Shown one piece after another: positions 1-5,602 of a stretch of 5,841 nucleotides of DNA; position 1 is the first letter of the stretch; each line of letters starts with the position of its first letter. The DNA is taken from assembly GCA_041481485.1 (NCBI GenBank), contig JBGPBY010000470.1:1-5841 (forward strand), read 5' to 3'. Source of the stretch: JBGPBY01 sp041481485. GTDB taxonomy: Bacteria; Acidobacteriota; Terriglobia; 20CM-2-55-15. A program made the translations under genes and the position numbers. The notes below the pieces were generated by a model. The model made no database searches and was not told the DNA's origin. It saw nothing but the letters and a program-made list of their open reading frames with translations.

Positions 1-1
1 C

Positions 2-634
2 TTCAACTTCCTGTCTCCAAGCCTGCCAAGCTTGTATCTCCTCGGCGCCAGTGGCATGAGACCCGTGTTTCGTTTCGGCCGATGGTGGACGGTGCTTACC
101 GCCGGCTGGCTCCATGGCAGTTTGATTCATATTGCGTTCAACATGATGTCGATGCGGAACCTCGCCGGTCCAGTGGCGGAGTTTTATGGCGCCAATCGCA
201 TGGTGATCATATACACCGCGGCCGGAGTTTCCGGCTTTGCGGCCAGCACGTTTGCAGGAAGGTATTTGAGCTTTGTCCCATACCTTGGTAGTGCGTCATT
301 CACCGTTGGGGCGTCGGCATCGATTTGCGGATTGATCGGATCGTTGTTCTATTACGGAAGGCGCGCGGGAAGCCGAGGGGTGAGCGATCAGGCAAAGCAG
401 TGGGCCATCATGATTCTGGTTTTCGGATTTTTGGGGCGCGGCCTTGGCATCGACAACTGGGCCCATATGGGCGGGTTCGCGGGCGGGTACTTATGTTCGA
501 AGTTTCTCGATCCGTTGAAACCTGAACGGATGGATCATTTCCTCGGCGCGATTGGCTGTCTGGTCATTACGGCGATTGCATTCGTGGCGTCGATTGTCGA
601 CGGGTGGAATTTGTTTCATCGCATTGTCGGTTGA
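2..634 (+). CDS. Rhomboid family intramembrane serine protease (5' end outside window)
   Basis: Integral membrane protease of the rhomboid family, which cuts transmembrane substrates inside the lipid bilayer; the substrate cannot be told from sequence. The frame is open from base 2, so the N-terminus is missing and the TTG at 32 is probably internal. In the 210-residue visible fragment the family landmarks appear in order: a GWLHGSLIHIAFNM segment (residues 35-48; the conserved His and Asn of the HxxxN type are at 43 and 47), the catalytic serine in GASASICGLIG (Ser105), and the catalytic histidine in NWAHMGGFAGG (His155). The serine motif has Ala where GxSG is commonest, a mild deviation. 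Another hydrophobic helix (about 179-200) follows the histidine, consistent with an extra C-terminal membrane span. The stop at 632-634 abuts the repeat element. Family assignment is firm; physiological role is unknown. Confidence 0.93.
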   Translation, partial: FNFLSPSLPSLYLLGASGMRPVFRFGRWWTVLTAGWLHGSLIHIAFNMMSMRNLAGPVAEFYGANRMVIIYTAAGVSGFAASTFAGRYLSFVPYLGSASFTVGASASICGLIGSLFYYGRRAGSRGVSDQAKQWAIMILVFGFLGRGLGIDNWAHMGGFAGGYLCSKFLDPLKPERMDHFLGAIGCLVITAIAFVASIVDGWNLFHRIVG

Positions 635-640
635 CGGGAG

Positions 641-740
641 TTTCCTGATCTGTCGTGCCTCCGGCACTCCAGGGGCCTGCGCTATTTCTTCCACCGGCTC
701 ACGCCGGTGGCTATGGGGAGTGCCGCCGCTCCGCGGCTCA
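641..740. repeat. Left terminal inverted repeat
   Basis: About 100 bp whose reverse complement matches 1057-1157 with a handful of mismatches and one short variable stretch (670-690 against the matching part of the right arm). In order it contains the outer box CCTGATCTG, the mini-hairpin GTGCC-TCC-GGCAC (655-667), a perfect 8-bp stem CCACCGGC-TCAC-GCCGGTGG (691-710), and the GCCGC-TCC-GCGGC hairpin (725-737). Confidence 0.9.
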
Positions 741-788
741 GACTGCGATCCTCAAAATAGAGCCGCAGAGCGGCGGCAATCCCCCGAA

Positions 789-1085
789 CCATCGGCGTCA
801 GCCGGCAGTATCTGCGCGTGAATCTTCATGTCGCCGCGTCAAGGATTTCATTTTGAGCCGCGGAGCAACGGCAGTCCTTTAGCCACCGGCGTCAGCGGCG
901 GGAATTGCGAATAAATCTTCATTGAAATTTGGCGCCGCGCAGCGGCTTCCTTGTTGAGCCGCAGAGCGGCGGCAATCCCCCGAACCACCGGCGTCAGCGG
1001 CGGGACTTGCGAATAAATCTTCATTGAAATTTGGCGCCGCGCAGCGGCTTCCTTGTTGAGCCGCGGAGCGGCGGCAGTCCTTTAG
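789..1085. repeat. Tandem array of ~100-bp units (three copies)
   Basis: Three head-to-tail units: 789-882 (94 bp, diverged), 883-984 (102 bp) and 985-1085 (101 bp). Each begins CCAYCGGCGTCAGC and ends with a GAGCCGC-type hairpin box. The second and third are nearly identical over most of their length, including an AT-richer stretch (TTGCGAATAAATCTTC) and the GCCGC-GCA-GCGGC hairpin. The unit ends alternate between two types, CAATCCCCCGAA and CAGTCCTTTAG, starting with a partial unit that ends at 788; this implies a two-unit higher-order repeat of about 200 bp. Confidence 0.85.
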
Positions 1086-1157
1086 CCACCGGCGTGAGCC
1101 GGTGGAATGGAGGAAGAGAAGGGACTCGAGTGCCGGAGGCACGGCAGATCAGGGAAT
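1057..1157. repeat. Right terminal inverted repeat
   Basis: Mirror copy of 641-740. Read inward from the ettA side it shows the CCTGATCTG box, the GTGCC-GGA-GGCAC mini-hairpin (1130-1142), the perfect CCACCGGC-GTGA-GCCGGTGG stem-loop (1086-1105) and the GCCGC-GGA-GCGGC hairpin (1060-1072). As it lies directly after the ettA stop codon, transcripts of ettA would fold these hairpins at their 3' end. No T run follows, so an intrinsic terminator of the classical type is not supported. Confidence 0.9.
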
Positions 1158-1162
1158 TTCCC

Positions 1163-2845
1163 TTACCGTGTGAGGTGCCGGTACTTGATTCGATGGGGCT
1201 GATCGGCCGCTGTTCCCAGCCGGGCTCGGCGATCCGCTTCGTAAGCCGAGTAGTTCCCTTCGAACCACACCACGCTGCTGTCGCCTTCAAACGCGAGAAT
1301 ATGCGTTGCAATCCGATCCAGGAACCACCGGTCGTGGCTGATGATCACGGCACATCCCGCAAAACTCTCCAGCGCTTCTTCGAGCGCGCGCATGGTATTG
1401 ACATCGAGATCATTCGTCGGTTCGTCCAGCAGCAACACGTTGGCGCCGGACTTCAGCATTTTTGCCAGATGCACGCGATTGCGCTCACCACCGGACAGGT
1501 TTCCCACCTTCTTCTGCTGATCGGCGCCCTGGAAATTGAACCGTGCGACATACGAACGGGAATTCACCTGCCGTGAGCCCAGCGCGATCGTGTCCTGTCC
1601 ATCGGAAATTTCGTCCCACACGGACTTCGACGCCGAGAGCACATCGCGGCTTTGATCCACATACGCCAGCTTGACGGTCTCGCCAAGACGCACAGTTCCC
1701 GCGTCCGGCTTCTCCTGCCCGACAATCATACGAAACAGCGTCGTCTTTCCCGCGCCATTGGGTCCAATAACACCAACGATGCCGCCCGCCGGAAGCCGGA
1801 ATTCCATGTTCTCAAACAACAGATTGTCGCCGTAAGACTTCTTCACGCCTTGCGCTTCGATCACGACCTGGCCCAGCCTCGGTCCGGCAGGTATAAAAAT
1901 CTCCAGGTCCTGCGAGGCCTTTTCCGTTTCCTGGCTGAGCATGGCTTCATACGAATTGATGCGCGCCTTCCCCTTGGCCTGACGTCCTTTCGGAGACATG
2001 CGGATCCATTCCAATTCGCGCTGCAGGGTCTCCTGCCGATCCGATTCGGTTTTCTCTTCCTGCGAGAGGCGATTCTGCTTCTGTTCCAGCCAGGACGAGT
2101 AATTCCCTTCCCACGGGATTCCGGCGCCGCGGTCGAGTTCGAGTATCCAGCCTGCAACGTTATCGAGAAAGTAGCGATCGTGGGTGACGGCAATGACCGT
2201 CCCTTCGTACTCCTTGATATGGCGTTCCAGCCACGCGACGGATTCCGCATCCAGATGGTTCGTCGGTTCGTCGAGCAAAAGGATGTCCGGCTTGAGCAAG
2301 AGCAGTCGGCACAACGCCACGCGCCTTTTCTCGCCGCCTGAAAGAATCGATACCGACGTGTCCGGTGGCGGGCAGCGCAGCGCGTCCATCGCCATTTCCA
2401 GCCGCGAGTCGAGGTCCCATCCGCCGGCCGCATCGAGTTTCTCTTGTACGGTTCCCTGCCGTTCGAGCAGTTTCGTCATTTCATCGTCGGACATCGGCTC
2501 GGCGAACTTCGCGTTGATCTCGTCGTATTCCTTCAGCAGGTTGACAACGGACTGTGCGCCCTCTTCGACAATCTGACGGACGGTTTTTGTGGGATCGAGC
2601 TTCGGTTCCTGCTCGAGAAATCCGATCGTGAATCCTGGGGATACCGCGGTTTTGCCCTGAAATTCCGAATCGACGCCGGCCAGAATTCGCAATAACGAGC
2701 TCTTGCCGGATCCGTTCAGACCGATGACGCCGATCTTCGCGCCATAGAAGTAGGAGAGGTAAATGTCTTTGAGTACTGCCTTTTTATCGTAGTACTTGCT
2801 GACTCCGATCATGGAGTAGATGACTTTGTTCGGGGCCGTACTCAT
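1163..2845 (-). CDS. ettA: Energy-dependent translational throttle protein EttA (ABC-F ATPase)
   Basis: Soluble ABC-F ATPase that binds the ribosomal E site and gates entry into the elongation cycle according to the ATP/ADP ratio. At 560 residues it is the usual length. Two nucleotide-binding domains are complete. NBD1 has Walker A GLNGSGKSS (42-50), signature LSGGEKRR (168-175), Walker B ILLLDEPTNHLD (188-199, catalytic Glu193) and switch His222. NBD2 has Walker A GPNGAGKTT (361-369), signature LSGGERNR (450-457), Walker B with Glu475 and His504. The EttA-specific inserts are present: an arm in NBD1 (about 95-140) and a charged interdomain P-site tRNA-interaction linker (about 246-320) containing KGRQAKGKAR. 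The C-terminus has the RIKYRHL ending typical of EttA. No clear Shine-Dalgarno precedes the ATG; it lies 18 nt after the STAS stop codon, so translational coupling is likely. Last gene of the minus-strand cluster. Confidence 0.97.
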   Translation of the reverse strand: MSTAPNKVIYSMIGVSKYYDKKAVLKDIYLSYFYGAKIGVIGLNGSGKSSLLRILAGVDSEFQGKTAVSPGFTIGFLEQEPKLDPTKTVRQIVEEGAQSVVNLLKEYDEINAKFAEPMSDDEMTKLLERQGTVQEKLDAAGGWDLDSRLEMAMDALRCPPPDTSVSILSGGEKRRVALCRLLLLKPDILLLDEPTNHLDAESVAWLERHIKEYEGTVIAVTHDRYFLDNVAGWILELDRGAGIPWEGNYSSWLEQKQNRLSQEEKTESDRQETLQRELEWIRMSPKGRQAKGKARINSYEAMLSQETEKASQDLEIFIPAGPRLGQVVIEAQGVKKSYGDNLLFENMEFRLPAGGIVGVIGPNGAGKTTLFRMIVGQEKPDAGTVRLGETVKLAYVDQSRDVLSASKSVWDEISDGQDTIALGSRQVNSRSYVARFNFQGADQQKKVGNLSGGERNRVHLAKMLKSGANVLLLDEPTNDLDVNTMRALEEALESFAGCAVIISHDRWFLDRIATHILAFEGDSSVVWFEGNYSAYEADRRARLGTAADQPHRIKYRHLTR

Positions 2846-2863
2846 TCGGGAGGAAAACCTTTA

Positions 2864-3298
2864 TTACGTAAAACTGGCGATTGCGTCCGATTCGGATTCG
2901 CGGACATCGAACACGGTGTTCAGCTTCGTGAAGTGGAGCAGATCGGTAATCTGGCGTCCGGGATTCGACAGTTTCAGCTGCCCCCAGGATCTCCGGTCGC
3001 TGCTGCCGCACTGGCCGCAGGGTTCCCATTGGCCGTCATCGTCTTTAAACAAAGACGCACCGCACGACGAGCAGACCGTCTGTGTGACTGTTCCCAGTGC
3101 CAGCACCAGTTCACCCAGTCCGCTGCTGTCGACATAAGTGACATCCTTGAGGTTGATCAGAATCCGCGCATTGCCCTTGGCGACTTCGTCGCGAACAGCG
3201 TCGCGAAAGGCGGTCAGCGAATCGCCCGCGGTGACCTTGCCTGAAAGATCGATGATCGAAACGCCGCTCGACTCGCGGCGCGACAGCTTTAAATCCAT
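2864..3298 (-). CDS. STAS-domain (anti-sigma factor antagonist-like) protein with inserted four-cysteine zinc-ribbon-like segment
   Basis: A 144-residue cytoplasmic protein with the SpoIIAA/RsbV-like STAS fold: LSGKVTAGDS near the N-terminus, the phospho-acceptor loop VDSSGLGEL (56-64; Ser59 by alignment with SpoIIAA), and a C-terminal GQLKLSNPGRQITDLLHFTKLNTVFDV (106-132) of the common RsbV-like type. Between the helix ending about residue 73 and GQLKL at 106 there is an extra ~30-residue segment with two CxxC pairs (Cys76/79 and Cys94/97, 14 residues between), a pattern expected of a zinc ribbon. Family members act by partner switching, being phosphorylated by a serine kinase and binding anti-sigma factors; no kinase or sigma factor is encoded nearby. 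The ATG follows the moxR stop codon after one base, and an AAGGGGA box in the end of moxR can serve as its ribosome binding site. A metal- or redox-sensing role is inference. Confidence 0.9.
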   Translation of the reverse strand: MDLKLSRRESSGVSIIDLSGKVTAGDSLTAFRDAVRDEVAKGNARILINLKDVTYVDSSGLGELVLALGTVTQTVCSSCGASLFKDDDGQWEPCGQCGSSDRRSWGQLKLSNPGRQITDLLHFTKLNTVFDVRESESDAIASFT

Positions 3299-3299
3299 A

Positions 3300-4304
3300 T
3301 TATTCCCCTTGAGGCTCCGGAATCCCTTCCATGATGCTCTTCAAAATCGTATCAGGATCGATGCGTTCTGCTTCGCCTTCAAAATTCAAAATCACGCGAT
3401 GTCTCAACGTGGGAAGCACCACATGACGGATATCTGCCGGATTGACGCGCATGCGTCCTGCCAGCAACGCCCGCACTTTGGCGCCGACGACGATGGCCTG
3501 CGCGCCTCTCGGGCTTGCGCCATAACGCAAATACTGTTTGGTAATGGAAGCAGCGACATCGGTGGATGGCTGCGTGGCCATCACAATTCGGATGGCGTAG
3601 TCCTGAACCTTGTCCGAAATCGGAACGGAGAGCACGGTGTTGCGAAGTTCCAGGATCTTTTCGCCGCTCCACACGCGATCCACCGCGGAAGCCGAGGTCG
3701 ACGTGGTCCGATCCAGAATCGTATGAATTTCGTCGACCGCCGGAAAACCCATTTTCACTTTGATGAAAAAGCGGTCCAGCTGCGCTTCCGGCAGCGGATA
3801 CGTCGCCTCGAGTTCCAGAGGATTCAGCGTTGCGAGCACCACAAACGGCTTTTCGAGGATGTAGGTCTGCTTTCCCACGGTGACGGTCTTTTCCTGCATG
3901 GCTTCAAGCAGTGCGGATTGCGTCTTGGGCGTGGCGCGGTTGATTTCATCGGCCAGAATCACGTTGGCAAAAATCGGGCCCGGCTGAAAGTCCAGATACT
4001 TGTCGCCATGTTCGTTCTCGCGCACGACGTTGGTACCCACAATATCGGCCGGCATGAGATCGGGCGTGAACTGAATGCGCGCCGATTTCAGGTGCAGCGC
4101 ATCGCTCAACGTCTGCACGAGTTTGGTCTTTCCCAGACCGGGCACGCCTTCGAGCAGTGCATGGCCCCGCGCAAGTATCGTCATGAGAATGTCATCGATC
4201 ACATCGCTGTAACCGACGATGACTTTGGAGATCTCTTTATGAACCTTTTGAAACTCGGTTCGAAATTCTTCCAGGTCCCGATCCTTCAGTTCCGCTACTG
4301 CCAT
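3300..4304 (-). CDS. MoxR family AAA+ ATPase
   Basis: MoxR-type AAA+ ATPase, a chaperone-like family that helps assemble or activate protein complexes, often with VWA-domain partners. In a 334-residue protein the motifs are in order: Walker A GVPGLGKT (53-60), Walker B VILADEINRA (115-124), sensor 1 LATLNP (157-162), the family-typical TYPLPEAQLDRF (168-179) and sensor 2 ASPRGAQ (263-269), followed by the helical lid. I chose the ATG at 4304 because GGGTGG lies just upstream and the family core starts about 30 residues later. An in-frame GTG at 4325, preceded by AAGGA, would add seven residues and cannot be excluded. It follows efp by about 62 nt and is one base from the STAS gene. The usual DUF58 and VWA partner genes are not adjacent here. 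Confidence 0.95.
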   Translation of the reverse strand: MAVAELKDRDLEEFRTEFQKVHKEISKVIVGYSDVIDDILMTILARGHALLEGVPGLGKTKLVQTLSDALHLKSARIQFTPDLMPADIVGTNVVRENEHGDKYLDFQPGPIFANVILADEINRATPKTQSALLEAMQEKTVTVGKQTYILEKPFVVLATLNPLELEATYPLPEAQLDRFFIKVKMGFPAVDEIHTILDRTTSTSASAVDRVWSGEKILELRNTVLSVPISDKVQDYAIRIVMATQPSTDVAASITKQYLRYGASPRGAQAIVVGAKVRALLAGRMRVNPADIRHVVLPTLRHRVILNFEGEAERIDPDTILKSIMEGIPEPQGE

Positions 4305-4308
4305 AATT

Positions 4309-4317
4309 CCACCCTTT
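4309..4317 (-). promoter_or_regulatory. Ribosome binding site deciding the moxR start
   Basis: On the minus strand AAAGGGTGG ends 4 nt before the ATG at 4304, supporting that start over the upstream GTG at 4325. The competing site is an AAGGA about 5 nt before the GTG, so the choice is only moderately supported. Confidence 0.4.
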
Positions 4318-4350
4318 GCTTTCACCAGTCCTTACGCTTCGCAGGCAAGG

Positions 4351-4366
4351 ATTATACGGATATCCG
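4351..4366 (-). promoter_or_regulatory. Possible internal promoter/operator between efp and moxR
   Basis: On the minus strand a perfect TATAAT hexamer (4351-4356) lies about 25 nt before the GTG at 4325 and 46 nt before the ATG at 4304. It directly follows the perfect 10-bp palindrome CGGATATCCG (4357-4366), which itself abuts the efp stop codon. No good -35 hexamer is visible at 16-18 bp spacing. It may let moxR be transcribed independently of efp, or be chance. Confidence 0.3.
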
Positions 4367-4939
4367 CTACGCGCGTCCCGCAACTTCACCGGTTTGAGTA
4401 TTCACCCGTACGATTTCGCCCTCTTTCATGAACAGTGGCACCCGAACTTCGAGTCCCGTCTGCAGTGTCGCCACCTTGGTAGCTCCGCCGGAGGCGGTAT
4501 CTCCACGAAGTCCAGGCTCGGTACGCGTAATGGATAGTTCCACAAATTGCGGCATCTCAAGAGACACAGCATTGCCGTTGTACTTGAACATCTGAACGGT
4601 AATCCCTTCCTTAAGGTAGCCGCGATCATCGCCGACGGTGGAGGCCGGCAGCATGAATTGTTCGAAGGTGGATTCGTCCATGAAATGATAGCCTTCGGGA
4701 TCGTTATACAGATAGGAAACCGGACTGACTTCCACATCGGGTTCCGGAAATTTTTCGCTGGTGCGAAAAGTTTTCTCCAGCACGGCACCGTTAAGGAGAT
4801 TCTTCAGTTTCGTGCGGACCATGGTGCTGGCGCCGCGCGCCGTTGGCGTGGCAAAAAAGACATCCATCACGTTAAAAGGCTGCCCATCGACTTCGATAAG
4901 CATTTTCTTCTTCAACTCATTTGCACCGATCAATGCCAT
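4367..4939 (-). CDS. efp: Elongation factor P with PTARGA-type tip loop
   Basis: EF-P binds between the ribosomal P and E sites and promotes peptide bond formation at polyproline and similar stalling motifs. At 190 residues it has the family's normal three-domain length: an N-terminal KOW-like domain (1-64), an OB domain (65-128) with YHFMDESTFEQF and LPQ-like LEMPQFVEL, and a C-terminal OB domain with EPGLRGDTASGG, KVATLQTG and the VPLF...GE...V.T..GE ending of true EF-P. The tip loop that carries the modified Lys or Arg in other EF-Ps reads ATPTARGAST (30-39), with Arg35 near the tip. It is slightly longer than the E. coli PGKGQ loop and closely resembles the YeiP/EfpL loop. Start ATG at 4939 is supported by GGAG 9 nt upstream (4950-4953). 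First gene of the minus-strand cluster. Confidence 0.95.
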   Translation of the reverse strand: MALIGANELKKKMLIEVDGQPFNVMDVFFATPTARGASTMVRTKLKNLLNGAVLEKTFRTSEKFPEPDVEVSPVSYLYNDPEGYHFMDESTFEQFMLPASTVGDDRGYLKEGITVQMFKYNGNAVSLEMPQFVELSITRTEPGLRGDTASGGATKVATLQTGLEVRVPLFMKEGEIVRVNTQTGEVAGRA

Positions 4940-4971
4940 TACGTTCGTACTCCGAAAATTTGGAAATAAAG

Positions 4972-5000
4972 ATCATAACCTGAGCCGAGGCTCTTGTTCA
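4972..5000 (-). promoter_or_regulatory. Candidate sigma70-type promoter of the efp operon
   Basis: On the minus strand TGAACA (-35, 4995-5000, 4 of 6 consensus bases) is separated by exactly 17 bp from TATGAT (-10, 4972-4977, 5 of 6). This puts the transcription start near 4965 and a leader of about 25 nt before the efp ATG, with its GGAG site included. The -35 lies within the short inverted repeat GTTC-N7-GAAC (4996-5010) in the divergent intergenic region, where the promoter of the plus-strand gene must also sit. Confidence 0.45.
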
Positions 5001-5040
5001 CAGGTAGAACTCTAAAGTATCCTTCCGACGGGAGGAATCC

Positions 5041-5520
5041 ATGGGAAAGAAGTCGCATCGGAATCTGGCCGGAATATTGGCAGTAATCGGAATCGTATGC
5101 CTTGTCTCGACCTTGCTGTTGGCTGAAGACTATAACTTCGCGGGAACCTGGAAGGGCGAATCGGGCCAAGCCCCGGCCGCACCGGGTGGAGCTACAGCAG
5201 GTACGGCGACGAAGGGTGGCGGAGGAGGTGGCCGCGGTGGTGGTGGATTTGGCGGCCCGCAAAAAATCACACTCCGAGTGGCCAGCGTTAACAAAGAGAA
5301 AGGAACGGCAAAGGGAAACTTCACAATGGGCACCTCGACAGAGGATATTCGTGAAGCCAAGATCATGGGCAACAAGCTGATTTTCAAGACGGGATTGCCT
5401 CCCGCTCAACTCTATGATTACGAGGCCGTCTTTATTGGGGACGAACTTTCAGTCACACGAACTGCATCCGGCGGACGCGGTGGGTTCCCCTCAACGTTCA
5501 AGCTGACGAAAAATAAATAA
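5041..5520 (+). CDS. Small exported glycine-rich protein, Acidobacteriota-type
   Basis: A 159-residue protein of unknown function. The N-terminus is a clear Sec signal peptide: basic MGKKSHRN, hydrophobic core (about 9-27), probable cleavage after Ala28 before EDYNFAGTWKGE. Cys20 lies in the core without a proper lipobox, so a lipoprotein is unlikely. After the FAGTWKG strand comes a low-complexity Ala/Pro/Gly linker with a polyglycine run (59-72), then about 85 residues of alternating hydrophobic and polar strands (KITLRVAS, AKGNFTM, AKIMGNKLIFKT, YEAVFIGDELSVTRT) ending in GGRGGFPSTFKLTKNK. The pattern resembles small beta-rich exported proteins with GTW/GKW starts and GGRGG ends that I associate with Acidobacteriota; function there is also unknown. 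A strong GGAGG (5031-5035) sits 5 nt before the ATG. Divergent from efp; followed by a terminator-like hairpin. Confidence 0.88.
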   Translation: MGKKSHRNLAGILAVIGIVCLVSTLLLAEDYNFAGTWKGESGQAPAAPGGATAGTATKGGGGGGRGGGGFGGPQKITLRVASVNKEKGTAKGNFTMGTSTEDIREAKIMGNKLIFKTGLPPAQLYDYEAVFIGDELSVTRTASGGRGGFPSTFKLTKNK

Positions 5521-5551
5521 AGCGCTCGGCCCGTAATGGATGCGTTCCCGA

Positions 5552-5585
5552 CTGTAGGCGCGGTCTATGACCGCGCACAGTTTTT
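5552..5585 (+). terminator. REP-like hairpin with T run (probable intrinsic terminator)
   Basis: A perfect 8-bp stem GCGCGGTC / GACCGCGC with a TAT loop (5558-5576) is lengthened by CTGT (5552-5555) pairing with ACAG (5577-5580) across an AG bulge, and is followed at once by TTTTT (5581-5585). It lies about 30 nt after the stop codon of the exported-protein gene. The same hairpin carries a GTAG tetranucleotide at its 5' foot (5554-5557), the signature of REP elements, so a REP appears to serve as the terminator. Confidence 0.7.
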
Positions 5586-5602
5586 CAGACTGAGTATCCG
5601 CG

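Larger units (their letters stand above)
636..1162. repeat. Composite palindromic intergenic repeat element (MITE-like)
   Basis: A non-coding block that fills the gap between the rhomboid stop codon (ends 634) and the ettA stop codon (begins 1163 on the opposite strand). It has long terminal inverted repeats (641-740 and 1057-1157, probably extending to 636 and 1162 through a GGGA/TCCC match) and a core of ~100-bp tandem units. Throughout it repeats the hairpin module GCCGC-N3-GCGGC at 725-737, 762-774, 934-946, 958-970, 1036-1048 and 1060-1072, with a degenerate copy near 857-869. Frames open across it are low-complexity translations of the repeat and resemble no protein I know. I see no transposase and no clear target-site duplication. 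It could be a MITE-like non-autonomous element, a REP/BIME-type cluster, or an accumulated intergenic repeat family; the sequence alone does not decide. Confidence 0.85.

Noticed and set aside
758..1085. CRISPR array
   Set aside because: The ~100-bp units are far longer than CRISPR repeats, are contiguous, and have no unique spacers of even length; no cas genes are present.
655..1142. Short open frames on both strands through the intergenic repeat
   Set aside because: Their translations simply repeat the DNA units (for example PPALE, RRSAAQ, GSRC segments recurring at the repeat period), so they are by-products of the repeat.
1130..1162. Intrinsic terminator for ettA
   Set aside because: The GTGCC-GGA-GGCAC hairpin and the GGGAATTTCCC palindrome lie after the stop codon, but no T run follows on the minus strand.
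1031..2576. Several open frames of 130-229 codons on the plus strand opposite ettA
   Set aside because: All are antisense to intact ABC-F motifs, have no family resemblance and no good ribosome binding site.
3138..4397. Long open frame on the plus strand (419 codons) opposite moxR
   Set aside because: It lies wholly antisense to a well-supported MoxR gene and its end. The translation is rich in Arg/His/Gln with no recognisable domain, typical of a shadow of GC-rich coding DNA.
4996..5010. SOS-type (LexA/DinR) operator GTTC-N7-GAAC
   Set aside because: The half-sites are in the wrong order and spacing for the known GAAC-N4-GTTC box, and the adjacent genes are not SOS genes.
5060..5130. Lipoprotein signal at Cys20 of the exported protein
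   Set aside because: The residues before the cysteine (GIV) do not fit a lipobox, which needs Gly, Ala or Ser at -1; an ordinary signal peptidase I site after Ala28 fits better.
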